A stretch of DNA of 64,000 nucleotides from RGIG1927 sp045546275 (lineage in GTDB: Bacteria; Bacillota; Clostridia; UMGS1883), in the NCBI GenBank assembly GCA_045546275.1, contig JAZQCM010000025.1, positions 42,132-106,131 on the forward strand, written 5' to 3'. How positions within the stretch are numbered: position 1 is the first letter of the stretch; each line of letters opens with the position of its first letter. A model generated the notes under the pieces. It did not search any database, was not told the origin of the DNA, and saw only the letters and a program-made list of their open reading frames with translations. Below, one piece after another: positions 17,087-26,673 of the stretch. The translations under genes were made by a program, and so were the position numbers.

Positions 17087-20000
17087 TTAATTCTCCTTTA
17101 AATTAATTTTCATTGTGAATGTTAAGCTTTTATCAAATCGTTCCTTGTAGGTTTTTTCCACTGTTTGTAAATCGAATTTGTATTCAAATTCCATCTCTTC
17201 TCCATTATACACCACAACAATGGGCTTTTCAACATCTACAAAGGAATCGTTCACGTAAATTGCATCAACGTTACCTGTAACGGTGAATTTGTTGCCTTCA
17301 CGTTTAACGGTAACTGTTCCCTCGTTGGCAGTTGACTCCACATAGTAGAACCTATCGCTCTTTTTAAGGCTCAAATTCCATTCAATGTTTTCAGGGTAGG
17401 GATTTCTCACGTGGTTATTTACCAATCTTATTGCATTTGTATCACGGAAGGTGCCGTCTGTCAAAAGCTGCAATTCTGTGCCGTTGTCAATAAAGTTATG
17501 AGGCTTATTTTTGTGGATGAATACTCCCTTTACATTTTCGTTTTTGCCGTATTCCTCAGTTACCTTGTTACGGTCATAAGCTGTATCCAATTCGCCGCAC
17601 TGAAGGTAAAGAGGTGTGTTTTTAAGGTTAGTTAAATCAACACCGTTGGGATGACCTGCACTCATATTTGCAGAGGCGAAATAGTCTGCCATTCTTGCAC
17701 TAATCTGATACACGCCATCGCCGCCTGCACTGTAGCCTACTAAGTAAACCCTGTCGGGGTTAATGTTGTAGAAAATAGCAAGATTTTGAAGTAACCTCTT
17801 GTAGCATTCATAGCTTTCGGGGTTAAAGTGAGTGTCCCAGGTATCTCTCACGCCACGGGGTGCAATGTAAATACCACTTTCCACACTACCACGATAATAG
17901 GTCTGCATTGCATTCCACTGGGAGTTATTTAAATCCGGTGTATCGCTGCCACCGCCACCGTGAAGAGCAATGTACACAGGGTAGCCACTAAGGGGTTCTT
18001 CGCCCATAATGCTCATTGTGTACTTCATGGTAACATCACCGTATGTGATTGCCTTTTCCTTAACCTCTTTTTGTCTTTCCTTGTCAAAAGTTGCCTCACT
18101 GCGCATTACTTCTGCGTTAATGTTTTTCTTCATTTCGTCCTCGGTTTTACCAAAGCATGCCAAAAGCTGTTTGAATAAATCGTAGGTAACTTTGCCCGAA
18201 TATTCCCAAATTTCTTCGCCTGAAATTTCTGTGCCTAATATGCGCGTTGTAATAATCATAAGCTCTTCCATGAGCACAGGTCTTTCGGGTTCAAAAAGTC
18301 CGTTTTCGTTACCCTTTGTAATACCCATCTCAAACGCTTTATTCACATAGCCGTTATCGCAGTCGGAAAATGTCCGTGTCTCGCTTGTGCCATAGCCAAG
18401 CTTTATCATTATTCTCTCTAACGCTTCTTCACGGGAAATGTAGTACCACTTGTCCATAACACGGTTGTATTCTTCCTCGTTAAGCGGCAAAAAGCCGCCG
18501 TGTTTACTGCCTGTTGGCATTGTGATTGTATCGGTTGCCTTAGTGAATTTACCCGATGCAATATCGGTGGTTAAGTAAGGCACGTAAACTGAGTAATCAT
18601 CAACCATTAATGCGTAGGTATCGTCTGTGCCCTTAACTAAAAAGCTTCCGGGGCCTTCACCATTAGGACGAGGAAATTCATTTATATATTCATAAGGGCC
18701 TGACGCATGGTCACTTACCATCATTTCAATATGACCTGTCTGCTTGTAAAAATGGTAGAACTTGCCGTCGTTTGCATGGATAATATTTGAGTCAATTGCC
18801 CATATTCTTTCGCCCTTGTCGTTAAAGGGACGCACAAAATATTCAGGCTCTGTAAATGTGCGGAAGTCACGGGTTCTTACAACGTACACCGTGTCACCGG
18901 GGTTATCCATTGTTAAATCCTTACCCGATGCATACACTAAATATTCCTCTGTGTCGGGGTCCCAGATTGCCTCAGGTGCCCACGCACAGCCGATAAAGTC
19001 ATTTGCAAACTTAACCATTCTCTGCTCGGACCAATTGATTAAGTCGTCACTTTCCCAAACCATTAAGTATTTACTGCCTGCCATACTCCATGGGCCCCAG
19101 CCCTGACCATCCTTGGTGTTTAAGTCGGTTGCGATTAAATAAAATCTGTCGCCCTCAACGCTTCGTAAAAGGTATGGGTCACGAAGCTCATATGTACCCA
19201 TTTGGCTTTCAAGAATTGGCTTGTTTTCGTTTAAGTCAAACCAGTTGTAGCCGTCACGGCTTCCTGCAATATGTATGGACAAATGCTCGTCACTGCCGTT
19301 TACAAAGCCACGGAAATAAACATACAAATAGCCAACTGTTTCGCCAACCGGTAAAGGCTTTTTAATAACCGTTACCTCCTGGGTAAAGCTTGGCTTAATC
19401 ATGCCTAAATCTACAGTGGCGGTTAAAGTAACCTTAACGTCTTCTTCCCCACGTGTGACCTTACCCTTGGGTATTGTGTAATCGCCGTTAGGTATGTCCT
19501 TTGTGGACAAAACAGCCTCATTACTTGATTTCCATTCAACTTTTTTGCCAAAAACTTCATTGGGCAATGTAACATTGCCTTTAATACTGTTGCCGTTTTC
19601 TATTTCAAGAGCTTTTTTGTAGTCCTCCTGAGAGTGTGAAACAGAAGGCTTTTTTGCCATTTTTTTAATTTCTTCATGGCTCAAAGCTTTATTTACAAAG
19701 CTCATTTCATCGACATAGGCATTGAGCCTGGGGTCTGCTGTAAACTGGGATTTACCAATGTAGTTGCTACGTGTTTCTCCAAGGTCATTGAGAGTATATT
19801 CACACTCTTTCTTGGCAACCACTTCACCATCAACATAAACCTTAATCAGCTTGCCCTCCTGCACCAGTGCAACGTGCATCCAATCATTAAGCTTTGTAAC
19901 GCCTACTGCATCAAAGTTCCATTCATCACTGCCGTTTATTTTATAGGCAACTCTCAAATTTTTTGTGTCGTGAGGTATACCGAAATACACATAATTATCA

Positions 20001-20308
20001 GTGCCTGTGCCAAAGTCAAAAATTCTTTGCCAGCCCTTTTCAAGACCTGTCATTTTAAGCCAGGTGGAAAAAGTGTAGTCAGAAACGCCTTTATTTATAT
20101 TATCGGGCATTTTAACATAGCTTGTACCACCGTTGAACCAAACGGATTTGCCCTTTATCCCTTCGTTAAAGTAAGTTAACTTATGGCTTTCATAGCTAAG
20201 TTCACTATCAAAATTAATACTGATCATTTCGTCCGTCTCCTTTGCCAAAGTAGGTACAGTGCCAAAACTCATGCAAAAACAAAGAAGTCCTGCCAAAGCT
20301 TTTTTCAT
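17087..20308 (-). CDS. Secreted LamG - GH43 - SLH-like - esterase fusion
   Basis: A 1073-residue multidomain exported enzyme. Order: signal peptide (1-22), LamG-like concanavalin domain (about 30-220), an Ig-like linker (230-325), a GH43 propeller (330-630) with LRDPYLLRS, WAIDSNIIHANDGKFYHF and EGPGSF as the acidic positions, one S-layer-homology-like repeat (CDNGYVNKAFEMGITKG), then an alpha/beta-hydrolase with ALHGGGGSD, the nucleophile elbow GYSAGGDG, and late Asp and His in CGELDTAYD and NKPHNF. It could remove both sugar and acyl side groups from xylan or pectin. The start is the ATG at 20308, because the in-frame GTG at 20317 lies in the ribosome binding site GGAGTG. The first roughly 640 residues are paralogous to the gene at 20409. 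Confidence 0.87.
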   Translation of the reverse strand: MKKALAGLLCFCMSFGTVPTLAKETDEMISINFDSELSYESHKLTYFNEGIKGKSVWFNGGTSYVKMPDNINKGVSDYTFSTWLKMTGLEKGWQRIFDFGTGTDNYVYFGIPHDTKNLRVAYKINGSDEWNFDAVGVTKLNDWMHVALVQEGKLIKVYVDGEVVAKKECEYTLNDLGETRSNYIGKSQFTADPRLNAYVDEMSFVNKALSHEEIKKMAKKPSVSHSQEDYKKALEIENGNSIKGNVTLPNEVFGKKVEWKSSNEAVLSTKDIPNGDYTIPKGKVTRGEEDVKVTLTATVDLGMIKPSFTQEVTVIKKPLPVGETVGYLYVYFRGFVNGSDEHLSIHIAGSRDGYNWFDLNENKPILESQMGTYELRDPYLLRSVEGDRFYLIATDLNTKDGQGWGPWSMAGSKYLMVWESDDLINWSEQRMVKFANDFIGCAWAPEAIWDPDTEEYLVYASGKDLTMDNPGDTVYVVRTRDFRTFTEPEYFVRPFNDKGERIWAIDSNIIHANDGKFYHFYKQTGHIEMMVSDHASGPYEYINEFPRPNGEGPGSFLVKGTDDTYALMVDDYSVYVPYLTTDIASGKFTKATDTITMPTGSKHGGFLPLNEEEYNRVMDKWYYISREEALERIMIKLGYGTSETRTFSDCDNGYVNKAFEMGITKGNENGLFEPERPVLMEELMIITTRILGTEISGEEIWEYSGKVTYDLFKQLLACFGKTEDEMKKNINAEVMRSEATFDKERQKEVKEKAITYGDVTMKYTMSIMGEEPLSGYPVYIALHGGGGSDTPDLNNSQWNAMQTYYRGSVESGIYIAPRGVRDTWDTHFNPESYECYKRLLQNLAIFYNINPDRVYLVGYSAGGDGVYQISARMADYFASANMSAGHPNGVDLTNLKNTPLYLQCGELDTAYDRNKVTEEYGKNENVKGVFIHKNKPHNFIDNGTELQLLTDGTFRDTNAIRLVNNHVRNPYPENIEWNLSLKKSDRFYYVESTANEGTVTVKREGNKFTVTGNVDAIYVNDSFVDVEKPIVVVYNGEEMEFEYKFDLQTVEKTYKERFDKSLTFTMKINLKEN

Positions 20309-20338
20309 TATTTTCACTCCTTTGAAAAATCTACCTTT

Positions 20339-20367
20339 ATCATATCACACAATATGCTTCATTGCAA
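20339..20367 (-). promoter_or_regulatory. Promoter of the GH43-esterase / GH43 / CotH operon
   Basis: Minus-strand TTGCAA (20362-20367), 17-base spacer, TATGAT (20339-20344), right after the terminator of the upstream gene. Confidence 0.7.
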
Positions 20368-20369
20368 TT

Positions 20370-20397
20370 AAAAAGGCACGTTTTCACGTGCCTTTTT
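20370..20397 (-). terminator. Terminator of the LamG-GH43 gene
   Basis: AAAAAGGCACG (20370-20380) pairs with CGTGCCTTTTT (20387-20397), followed by T-rich sequence in the minus direction. Confidence 0.85.
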
Positions 20398-20408
20398 AAC
20401 GTTTTTAA

Positions 20409-23400
20409 TTACTCAATTGTAACTGCTTCAACATAAGGAATCATACCCGAAACCTTATTCCAAAGCATTACCTTAACGTTATCGGTTGTCGCATCTGCTT
20501 CAAATGCAGTATCCACAATCTTAACTGCCTTTGCACTGTTAAGAGAACCATCGGTGTTGTAAGAAGCAACAATAACAATGCTTTCACCAAGCTCTTCTTC
20601 GCTTATTACATTACCTGTTACCTTGCCGTCAGAAAGAGTAACATTTTCAAATCTGATAGCTGCAGGAAGGATAACCTCAAGGTCTGTAACCTTAAGCTGA
20701 CCTGTAGTTGAAACACCGCTACCTGCATAAACCATAATCTTACCCAGGTCATCGCAGGTTGCACTTGCACGGAAGCGGAAGTTGTCTGCAACAGTATGCT
20801 GCACGCCATCAACTTCAACAAATACTGAATATGTTTTTGTTAAAACATCAGCAACAATCGTTACAGGATATGTCTTTTCTGCTTCGTAGTATACTGTATT
20901 TGTTTTCTGGTAGCCTGAGCCGTTGTAGGCATCAAAGTAACCGTCTCGTGTAACTCTCACATAAATAGGCATATCACCATAGCCACGAGGAGTAACATCC
21001 TTGTCACCAAAGGAAACACCTGCATCTATACTTGCTGCCTTAGGTGTCACATTGTACTTATATGTTACTGTTTTTTCAGCAACAGGAATAGCGTATGTTG
21101 TCCATGTGCTTTCAAGTGTTGACTCAAGATAGCTTGTAACGGGTTTTACAAGAAGAGTATATTCCTTAACGTATTCTGTTGTGCCGTATACAAATGTGCC
21201 CTTAAGTGTAACAGGTTTAACACCGTCAACAGGAACATTTACTGTACCATCAAGGGAAAGAGTGTCGTCGCCACTCAAAATTTCCCATGTAATTTCGCTT
21301 CCGTAAACACCCATCTCAGGAAGTGTGATGTTGCCCGTAACGTAGTTTACATCATAACCAAAGTTTACGGACTCAGCGTCAAGTCTTGCCATGTCCTCGT
21401 CAGTGCTGCCTGTACCTTCTGCGATTTCACCAAGAGTAAGCGCACGATGGTAAAGCTTAACATTGTCAAACATACCCTTAAAATAGGGGTCTGCTGCAAA
21501 CTGACTCTTGCCAAGGTAAGCCGATAAGCCTTCTTCTGCAAGGTGATAAATGGTTCTTGTAACAGTATTTGTTGCAACCTGAACGCCGTCCTTGTAAATT
21601 GTAATGGAATCAGGCTTTACAACAAGGTCAATGTGCATCCATGTGTCGGTAAGTGTGCCAAGATTGTTTGAAACAATCTTTTCTTCGTAGGAATAACCCG
21701 AAATGGTGATTGCGCTACGCATTGTTGTGTCGTTCAGCTTAAAGAAAGCATACTGTCTGTCGCCTGTACCCAAGCTGAAGGTCATGTTGGATTCGGGAGA
21801 ATTGTCGTTTAAAACATCAAAGGAAAGTGTGAATTCATTCTGCTTATCAAACACGCCTTCGGGGAATTCAAAGTAGGAATTTGTGCCGTCAAGAACTAAA
21901 ACATTGCTTTCTCTTTCTTCGTTGTATTCAACCTTTGCATTGCCCTTAAGATATGCTGTTACATCTTCTTCAAAGTCAAATGCATATTTTGCTTCAGTTC
22001 CTGCTTCGTCAGCCTCGGGAGCACTCCATGCTTCCATGACTCTTGCATATTCTTCTGCATTTATGGGTAAAAAGCCACCATGCTTACTACCTGTGGGCAT
22101 TATAACTGTGCCACTGCCTGCCTCGAACTTACCTGAAGCAATATCAGTTGTGAGGTAAGGAACGTATACGGAGTAGTTGTCAATTAAAAGTGCGTATGTA
22201 TCGGTTGTACCCTTTACCAAAAAGCTACCGGGACCTTCACCGCCGATTGTTTTAAAGCCGGGAACTTCTGTATAAGGACCTGACGCATGGTCACTTACAA
22301 GCATCTGAACCTGGCTGTTCCACTTTTTGTAGAAATGATAGAACTTGCCGTCGTTCGCCTGAATAATATTGGAGTCAATTGCCGCAATACGCTTTGTGCC
22401 TTCGCCGTATGTTGTTACCCCGTTGTCTTCAAAGGGACGCACAAAATATTCAGGCTCGCTGAATGTTCTGAAATCACGTGTTCTTACAACGTAAACTGTA
22501 TCGATTGCGGAGGAACCCATTGTAAGGTCCTTTGCAGACGCATAAACAAGATATTCTTCTGTGTCGGGGTCCCAGATTGCTTCGGGCGCCCATGCACAAC
22601 CCATATCGTCGTTTGCAAACTTAACCATTCTCTGTTCAGACCAGTTAATAAGGTCATCGGATTCCCAGATCATAAGGTACTTACTACCCTCTAAGCTCCA
22701 GGGACCCCAGCCCTGACCATCCTGAGTGTTTAAGTCAGTTGCGATTAAATAGAATCTGTCGCCGTCCTTACTACGGATAAGGTAAGGGTCACGAAGACAC
22801 TGTGTGCCCATTGTACTTTCAAGAATAGGCCAGTTACCGTTAAGGTCAAACCATTCGTAACCATCTTCACTGCCTGCAACATGAATTGCAAGACGTTCAG
22901 GCTCTCCGTTTACATTACCGCGGAAATAAACATAAAGATATGCTTCAGTTTCGCCAACAGCTTCAGGCTTTGCAATAACGTTAACGTCAATTTCCTTTGT
23001 AAGGAGTTCGCCGTTAAAATCAACTGTTGCAGTAAGAGTAACTATTGTGTCCTCAGCCTGTCTTGTAACACGGCCTGCAGGAATTGTATAGTCACCATTG
23101 GGGATGTCGTAAGGATATACAACATCTTCATCGCTACTTCCCCATGTTACACTGTAACCCATGGCTTCGGTCTGAAGAGTAATGTTTTCCTTAACAGAAT
23201 CCTTAACGGGAATGTCAATTGCATTGAGCACCTTTTCAGCATCCATAGTAACTTCAGGGAAAGTGCCGAGCTCTTTAATTTCATCGGCTGTCATTGCTCT
23301 TTTACTGAAAAACGCTTCGTCAAGATAAGCATTAAGATATTTGTCGCCACTAAACTGGCTGCGGCCGATGTAGTTTGTTGTTGTGTTGCCAAGTGAATCG

Positions 23401-23939
23401 GGAGTGATTGTGAAGTTTGTGTTTGTAGCGGTTGCAACACCATTCACATAAATTGTAGCTGTGTTGCCACTCTTTACAAACGCAACATGGCTCCACTTGT
23501 TCTTTTCAATTGCATTTTCTGCAGTAAAATTAATTTCACTGCCGTCGTTGTACTTTGCGGCGCCACGAACATTTGTTGCGGAATAAGGCATGCCTAAGAA
23601 AATGTAGCTTGCAGTGCCTGCGCCAAAGTCAAAAATTCTTCTCCATGCTGCTGCAGAGGTTGTGGGTTTAATCCATGCAGCCATTGTGAAATCGGTAACA
23701 CCCTGTGTGATGTTATCGGGAAGGTGAATGTAGCTTGTGGAACCGTTGAACCATGCACAGTTACCATAAACACCTTCGTTTAAAACTGATAAATTGTAGC
23801 CTGTTGCACCTTCGGGCAACTCTTCGTCAAAGCTTATGTAAAAAACTGTATCATCTTCAACAGCATATTCTGCCGCAAAAACAGGACAAACAGTCAAAAG
23901 CATACATAAACTCAAAACGACTGATAAAAACTTTTTCAT
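20409..23939 (-). CDS. Secreted LamG - GH43 - LamG protein
   Basis: A 1176-residue exported enzyme, paralogous over its first roughly 650 residues to the protein at 17087. Order: signal peptide (ends PVFA near residue 23), LamG domain (30-230), Ig-like segment (235-335), GH43 propeller (340-660) with CLRDPYLIRS, RIAAIDSNIIQANDGKFY and EGPGSF, a second LamG domain (about 675-870), another Ig-like segment, a roughly 170-residue beta-rich region, and the C-terminal module ending KVMLWNKVSGMIPYVEAV. It has no SLH repeat or esterase. It has its own promoter and terminator. A role in binding and trimming arabinan- or xylan-type substrates outside the cell is inferred from the family. Confidence 0.86.
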   Translation of the reverse strand: MKKFLSVVLSLCMLLTVCPVFAAEYAVEDDTVFYISFDEELPEGATGYNLSVLNEGVYGNCAWFNGSTSYIHLPDNITQGVTDFTMAAWIKPTTSAAAWRRIFDFGAGTASYIFLGMPYSATNVRGAAKYNDGSEINFTAENAIEKNKWSHVAFVKSGNTATIYVNGVATATNTNFTITPDSLGNTTTNYIGRSQFSGDKYLNAYLDEAFFSKRAMTADEIKELGTFPEVTMDAEKVLNAIDIPVKDSVKENITLQTEAMGYSVTWGSSDEDVVYPYDIPNGDYTIPAGRVTRQAEDTIVTLTATVDFNGELLTKEIDVNVIAKPEAVGETEAYLYVYFRGNVNGEPERLAIHVAGSEDGYEWFDLNGNWPILESTMGTQCLRDPYLIRSKDGDRFYLIATDLNTQDGQGWGPWSLEGSKYLMIWESDDLINWSEQRMVKFANDDMGCAWAPEAIWDPDTEEYLVYASAKDLTMGSSAIDTVYVVRTRDFRTFSEPEYFVRPFEDNGVTTYGEGTKRIAAIDSNIIQANDGKFYHFYKKWNSQVQMLVSDHASGPYTEVPGFKTIGGEGPGSFLVKGTTDTYALLIDNYSVYVPYLTTDIASGKFEAGSGTVIMPTGSKHGGFLPINAEEYARVMEAWSAPEADEAGTEAKYAFDFEEDVTAYLKGNAKVEYNEERESNVLVLDGTNSYFEFPEGVFDKQNEFTLSFDVLNDNSPESNMTFSLGTGDRQYAFFKLNDTTMRSAITISGYSYEEKIVSNNLGTLTDTWMHIDLVVKPDSITIYKDGVQVATNTVTRTIYHLAEEGLSAYLGKSQFAADPYFKGMFDNVKLYHRALTLGEIAEGTGSTDEDMARLDAESVNFGYDVNYVTGNITLPEMGVYGSEITWEILSGDDTLSLDGTVNVPVDGVKPVTLKGTFVYGTTEYVKEYTLLVKPVTSYLESTLESTWTTYAIPVAEKTVTYKYNVTPKAASIDAGVSFGDKDVTPRGYGDMPIYVRVTRDGYFDAYNGSGYQKTNTVYYEAEKTYPVTIVADVLTKTYSVFVEVDGVQHTVADNFRFRASATCDDLGKIMVYAGSGVSTTGQLKVTDLEVILPAAIRFENVTLSDGKVTGNVISEEELGESIVIVASYNTDGSLNSAKAVKIVDTAFEADATTDNVKVMLWNKVSGMIPYVEAVTIE

Positions 23940-23972
23940 TGTATCTTCTCCTTTTCATAATACTCTAATTAT

Positions 23973-24001
23973 ATAATACCAAATGGTGCTTTTCTTTTCA
24001 A
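23973..24001 (-). promoter_or_regulatory. Promoter of the LamG-GH43 gene
   Basis: Minus-strand TTGAAA (23996-24001), 17-base spacer, TATTAT (23973-23978). Confidence 0.65.
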
Positions 24002-24071
24002 TACACATATGTATTTTTTTATTGCACTTTTGTATGGATGGCGATTTATTTTTACCCTGTGTGCCAAAAGA

Positions 24072-24096
24072 AAAAGAGAGCCAAAAGCTCTCTTTT
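24072..24096 (-). terminator. Terminator of the aldo/keto reductase gene
   Basis: AAAAGAGAGC (24072-24081) pairs with GCTCTCTTTT (24087-24096) just past the stop. Confidence 0.8.
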
Positions 24097-24101
24097 CTTT
24101 G

Positions 24102-25094
24102 TTATTTTGCAATTTCATCAATAATATCAAGCTCTTCTTTCGTGAAAGAAGTGTTCTGCGATGCTTTTAAATTGTCAAGTATCTGCTCAGTTTTCGAAGC
24201 ACCTATTAAAACACTTGTAACTCTGTCATCTTTTAAAACCCAGCTAAGTGCCATCTGTGCCAAAGATTGTCCTCTTTCCTGTGCAACAGTGTTGAGCTTT
24301 TTAATTTTTTCAATAATTTCGGGGGTTATTCTTCCTTCGTTCAAAAACCTTCCGTCGGTTTTAACTCTGGAATCCTGGGGAATACCGTTAATGTATCGGT
24401 CGGTTAAAAGTCCCTGTGCAAGAGGGCTGAAGCAAATTACGCCCTTGCCCTTTTCTTCCGCCGCATCAAGTAAGCCGTTGTTTTCAACTGTTCTGTCCAT
24501 AATGGAATATCTGTTCTGATTTATAACAAAGGGACAGTTCATTTCGCTCAGTATTTCACAGGCTTCCTTCATTCTTTCGCCGTTGTAATTTGAAAGACCA
24601 ACATAAAGTGCTTTACCACTTTTCACAATAGTATCAAGTGCGTGCATTGTTTCCCAAAGAGGTGTGTCATAATCGGGACGATGGTGGTAAAAAATGTCCA
24701 CATATTCAAGACCCATTCTTTTGAGGCTTTGGTCCAACGATGCCACTAAATACTTTTTACTGCCAAAATTTCCGTAAGGGCCTTCCCACATGTCGTACCC
24801 TGCTTTTGTGGAAATAAGCATTTCGTCACGGTATGCGCCCATTTCTTCTTTTAAAATTCTGCCAAAGTTTTCTTCTGCAGCACCGTAGGCAGGCCCGTAG
24901 TTGTTAGCAAGGTCAAAATGCGTAATGCCATTATCAAAGGCTGTAAAGCACAGCTTTTTCATGTTTTCAAAATCGCTGTTGTCGCCAAAGTTGTGCCACA
25001 AACCAAAGCTCACCTTCGGAAGCATTAAACCGCTTTTGCCGCATCTTTTATATTCTGCATTTTTATATCGGTCACAATTTGCAATATAACTCAT
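24102..25094 (-). CDS. Aldo/keto reductase, YghZ-like
   Basis: A 330-residue NADPH-dependent aldo/keto reductase with a TIM-barrel fold. The catalytic set is visible: Asp and Tyr in ITHFDLANNYGP, Lys in MLISTKAGYDMW and His in DIFYHHRPD. Cofactor-binding residues follow in VLIGASKTEQI. The pattern MLPKVSFGLWHNFGD and the loop YGPAYGAAEENFGRIL resemble the E. coli YghZ group, which reduces glyceraldehyde-3-phosphate and methylglyoxal. The ATG at 25094 follows AAAGGAGG. It appears monocistronic. Confidence 0.88.
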   Translation of the reverse strand: MSYIANCDRYKNAEYKRCGKSGLMLPKVSFGLWHNFGDNSDFENMKKLCFTAFDNGITHFDLANNYGPAYGAAEENFGRILKEEMGAYRDEMLISTKAGYDMWEGPYGNFGSKKYLVASLDQSLKRMGLEYVDIFYHHRPDYDTPLWETMHALDTIVKSGKALYVGLSNYNGERMKEACEILSEMNCPFVINQNRYSIMDRTVENNGLLDAAEEKGKGVICFSPLAQGLLTDRYINGIPQDSRVKTDGRFLNEGRITPEIIEKIKKLNTVAQERGQSLAQMALSWVLKDDRVTSVLIGASKTEQILDNLKASQNTSFTKEELDIIDEIAK

Positions 25095-25115
25095 TTTTCA
25101 TTCCTCCTTTTTTTC

Positions 25116-25144
25116 ATTATACTATCTGTTATTTATAAAAGCAA
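25116..25144 (-). promoter_or_regulatory. Promoter of the aldo/keto reductase gene
   Basis: Minus-strand TTGCTT (25139-25144), 17-base spacer, TATAAT (25116-25121). Confidence 0.55.
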
Positions 25145-25147
25145 GAG

Positions 25148-25180
25148 AAAAAGGTGCTGCAAAAGCAACACCTTCTTTTT
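25148..25180 (-). terminator. Terminator of the yeiH-like gene
   Basis: A GGTGCTGC / GCAACACC stem with A-rich and T-rich flanks overlaps the stop codon at 25179. Confidence 0.75.
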
Positions 25181-26189
25181 AAACTATTCCCATAAAATAT
25201 TCAACCGCCAACGCCACAACAACTACCAATGCAGAAATTATAAAGCCGTGAAGCATGGGGTTTACGCCTGCTTTTTTCATGTCCTTAAAGCTTGTGGACA
25301 AACCGATTGCACTAAGTGCAGTAACCATTAAAAACTTACTTACATTCTTTGCCAAAACAGACACTTCCGCGGGGATAAAGCCAACGCTGTTAACAATGCT
25401 AAGTAACACAAAGCCTGCAATAAACCAAGGGAAAAGCTTTAAAAAATTAACCCTTTTGCCCACAGCAGATTTGTTTTCTTTTCTTTTTAACCTGAGGTTT
25501 ACAAAGGCAAACACCAATACCGTGGGGATAATTGCAAGGGTTCTTGTTAATTTAACCATGGTTGCAAAGTCCCCTGCTCCCTCGCTGAAAGCATAGCCTG
25601 CCGCCACAACACTTGAAGTGTCGTTTACTGCAGTGCCTGCCCACAAGCCGTACGCCATGTCACTAAGACCAAGCGCCTGACCCATAATAGGGAAAAGAAC
25701 AATCATTGCCATGTCAAAAATAAAGGTTGCACTCATAGCATAGGCAATATCGGTGTCATCGGCATCAATTACAGGAGCAATGGCTGCTATTGCACTGCCA
25801 CCACAAATACCTGTGCCTGCGGAAATAAGGTTTGACAGTTTCCAATCAAGACCTAAAAGCTTACCAATAATATATCCGCCGCCAAAGCAGGTTAAAAGTG
25901 TGAACACCATAACCATAATTGACATTTTGCCAACATTTAAAATAACATTCACATTAAGGGATGCACCAAGAAGAATAATTGCCACACGAAGTATTTTCTT
26001 ACTGGTAAACTTTAACCCGCTTTTTAACACCAACGGGTGCCAGAAATGGTTAATAAGCATGCCCAGTAAAAGTGCAATCACCGATGCACCAATTAAATGA
26101 ATGGGCAGAATTGATTCAATATACCTTGCAATACACGCAAGAACAACCGCCGCTAAAAAACCCGGGATAATATTAATTACAGCTTTCAT
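25179..26189 (-). CDS. YeiH-family putative sulfate exporter
   Basis: A 336-residue inner membrane protein of about ten hydrophobic segments. Family-typical motifs are LLGMLINHFW, ILRVAIILLGASLNV, SAGTGICGGSAIAAIAPVI and AVNDTSSVVAAGYAFSE. The family (PF03601, often named YeiH) is annotated as a sulfate exporter, but its transport role is poorly established. The ATG at 26189 has AGAAGG about eight bases upstream. It lies directly downstream of the tRNA operon terminator and has a separate terminator. Confidence 0.85.
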   Translation of the reverse strand: MKAVINIIPGFLAAVVLACIARYIESILPIHLIGASVIALLLGMLINHFWHPLVLKSGLKFTSKKILRVAIILLGASLNVNVILNVGKMSIMVMVFTLLTCFGGGYIIGKLLGLDWKLSNLISAGTGICGGSAIAAIAPVIDADDTDIAYAMSATFIFDMAMIVLFPIMGQALGLSDMAYGLWAGTAVNDTSSVVAAGYAFSEGAGDFATMVKLTRTLAIIPTVLVFAFVNLRLKRKENKSAVGKRVNFLKLFPWFIAGFVLLSIVNSVGFIPAEVSVLAKNVSKFLMVTALSAIGLSTSFKDMKKAGVNPMLHGFIISALVVVVALAVEYFMGIV

Positions 26190-26235
26190 TCACATATGCC
26201 TTCTTTCGTGTAATAATGAGTTGTATACAAATTAA

Positions 26236-26266
26236 AACAAGCATTCTTAAAATGAGAATGCTTGTT
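26236..26266 (-). terminator. Terminator of the tRNA operon
   Basis: Twelve-base arms (26236-26247 and 26255-26266, core AAGCATTCT / AGAATGCTT) follow tRNA-Lys; a short T run follows in the minus direction. Confidence 0.8.
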
Positions 26267-26267
26267 C

Positions 26268-26343
26268 TGGTGAGACACGGGGGAATCGAACCCCCGACAA
26301 CTTGATTAAAAGTCAAGTGCTCTACCGACTGAGCTAGTGTCCC
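26268..26343 (-). tRNA. tRNA-Lys(TTT)
   Basis: Cloverleaf read on the minus strand. The acceptor GGGACAC pairs with GTGTCTC, the anticodon stem TTGAC/ATCAA region presents TTT, the T-loop is GGTTCGATTCC, and CCA is encoded at 26268-26270. It is the last gene of the five-tRNA operon. Confidence 0.95.
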
Positions 26344-26348
26344 AAATT

Positions 26349-26424
26349 TGGCTGGACCGGCGGGATTTGAACCCACGAGATGCCGGAGTCAAAGTCCGGT
26401 GCCTTACCGCTTGGCTACGGTCCA
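26349..26424 (-). tRNA. tRNA-Gln(TTG)
   Basis: The acceptor is TGGACCG/CGGTCCA, the anticodon stem CCGGA/TCCGG has loop CTTTGAC giving TTG, and CCA is encoded. Confidence 0.95.
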
Positions 26425-26501
26425 AAATAAAAGAGCGTGGCTATCGCGCTCCAGACCCAGTTTTGCGGAATTAAGGTGAAACCGGTAACCTTTTATAAAA
26501 T

Positions 26502-26579
<78 letters not shown>

Positions 26580-26590
26580 AAATAAAAAAA

Positions 26591-26667
26591 TGGCGTGCCT
26601 GCGGGGACTCGAACCCAGGACCTACTGCTTAGAAGGCAGTTGCTCTATCCAGCTGAGCTACAGGCAC
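26591..26667 (-). tRNA. tRNA-Arg(TCT)
   Basis: The acceptor is GTGCCTG/CAGGCAC, the anticodon stem ACTGC/GCAGT with loop CTTCTAA gives TCT, and CCA is encoded. Confidence 0.95.
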
Positions 26668-26673
26668 GTATAT

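Noticed and set aside
26173..26376. Open frame across tRNA-Lys and the start of the yeiH-like gene.
   Set aside because: It overlaps a clear tRNA and terminator in antisense to nothing conserved.
26425..26501. A possible sixth tRNA between tRNA-Gln and tRNA-His.
   Set aside because: Only a small hairpin is present; there is no anticodon or T arm.
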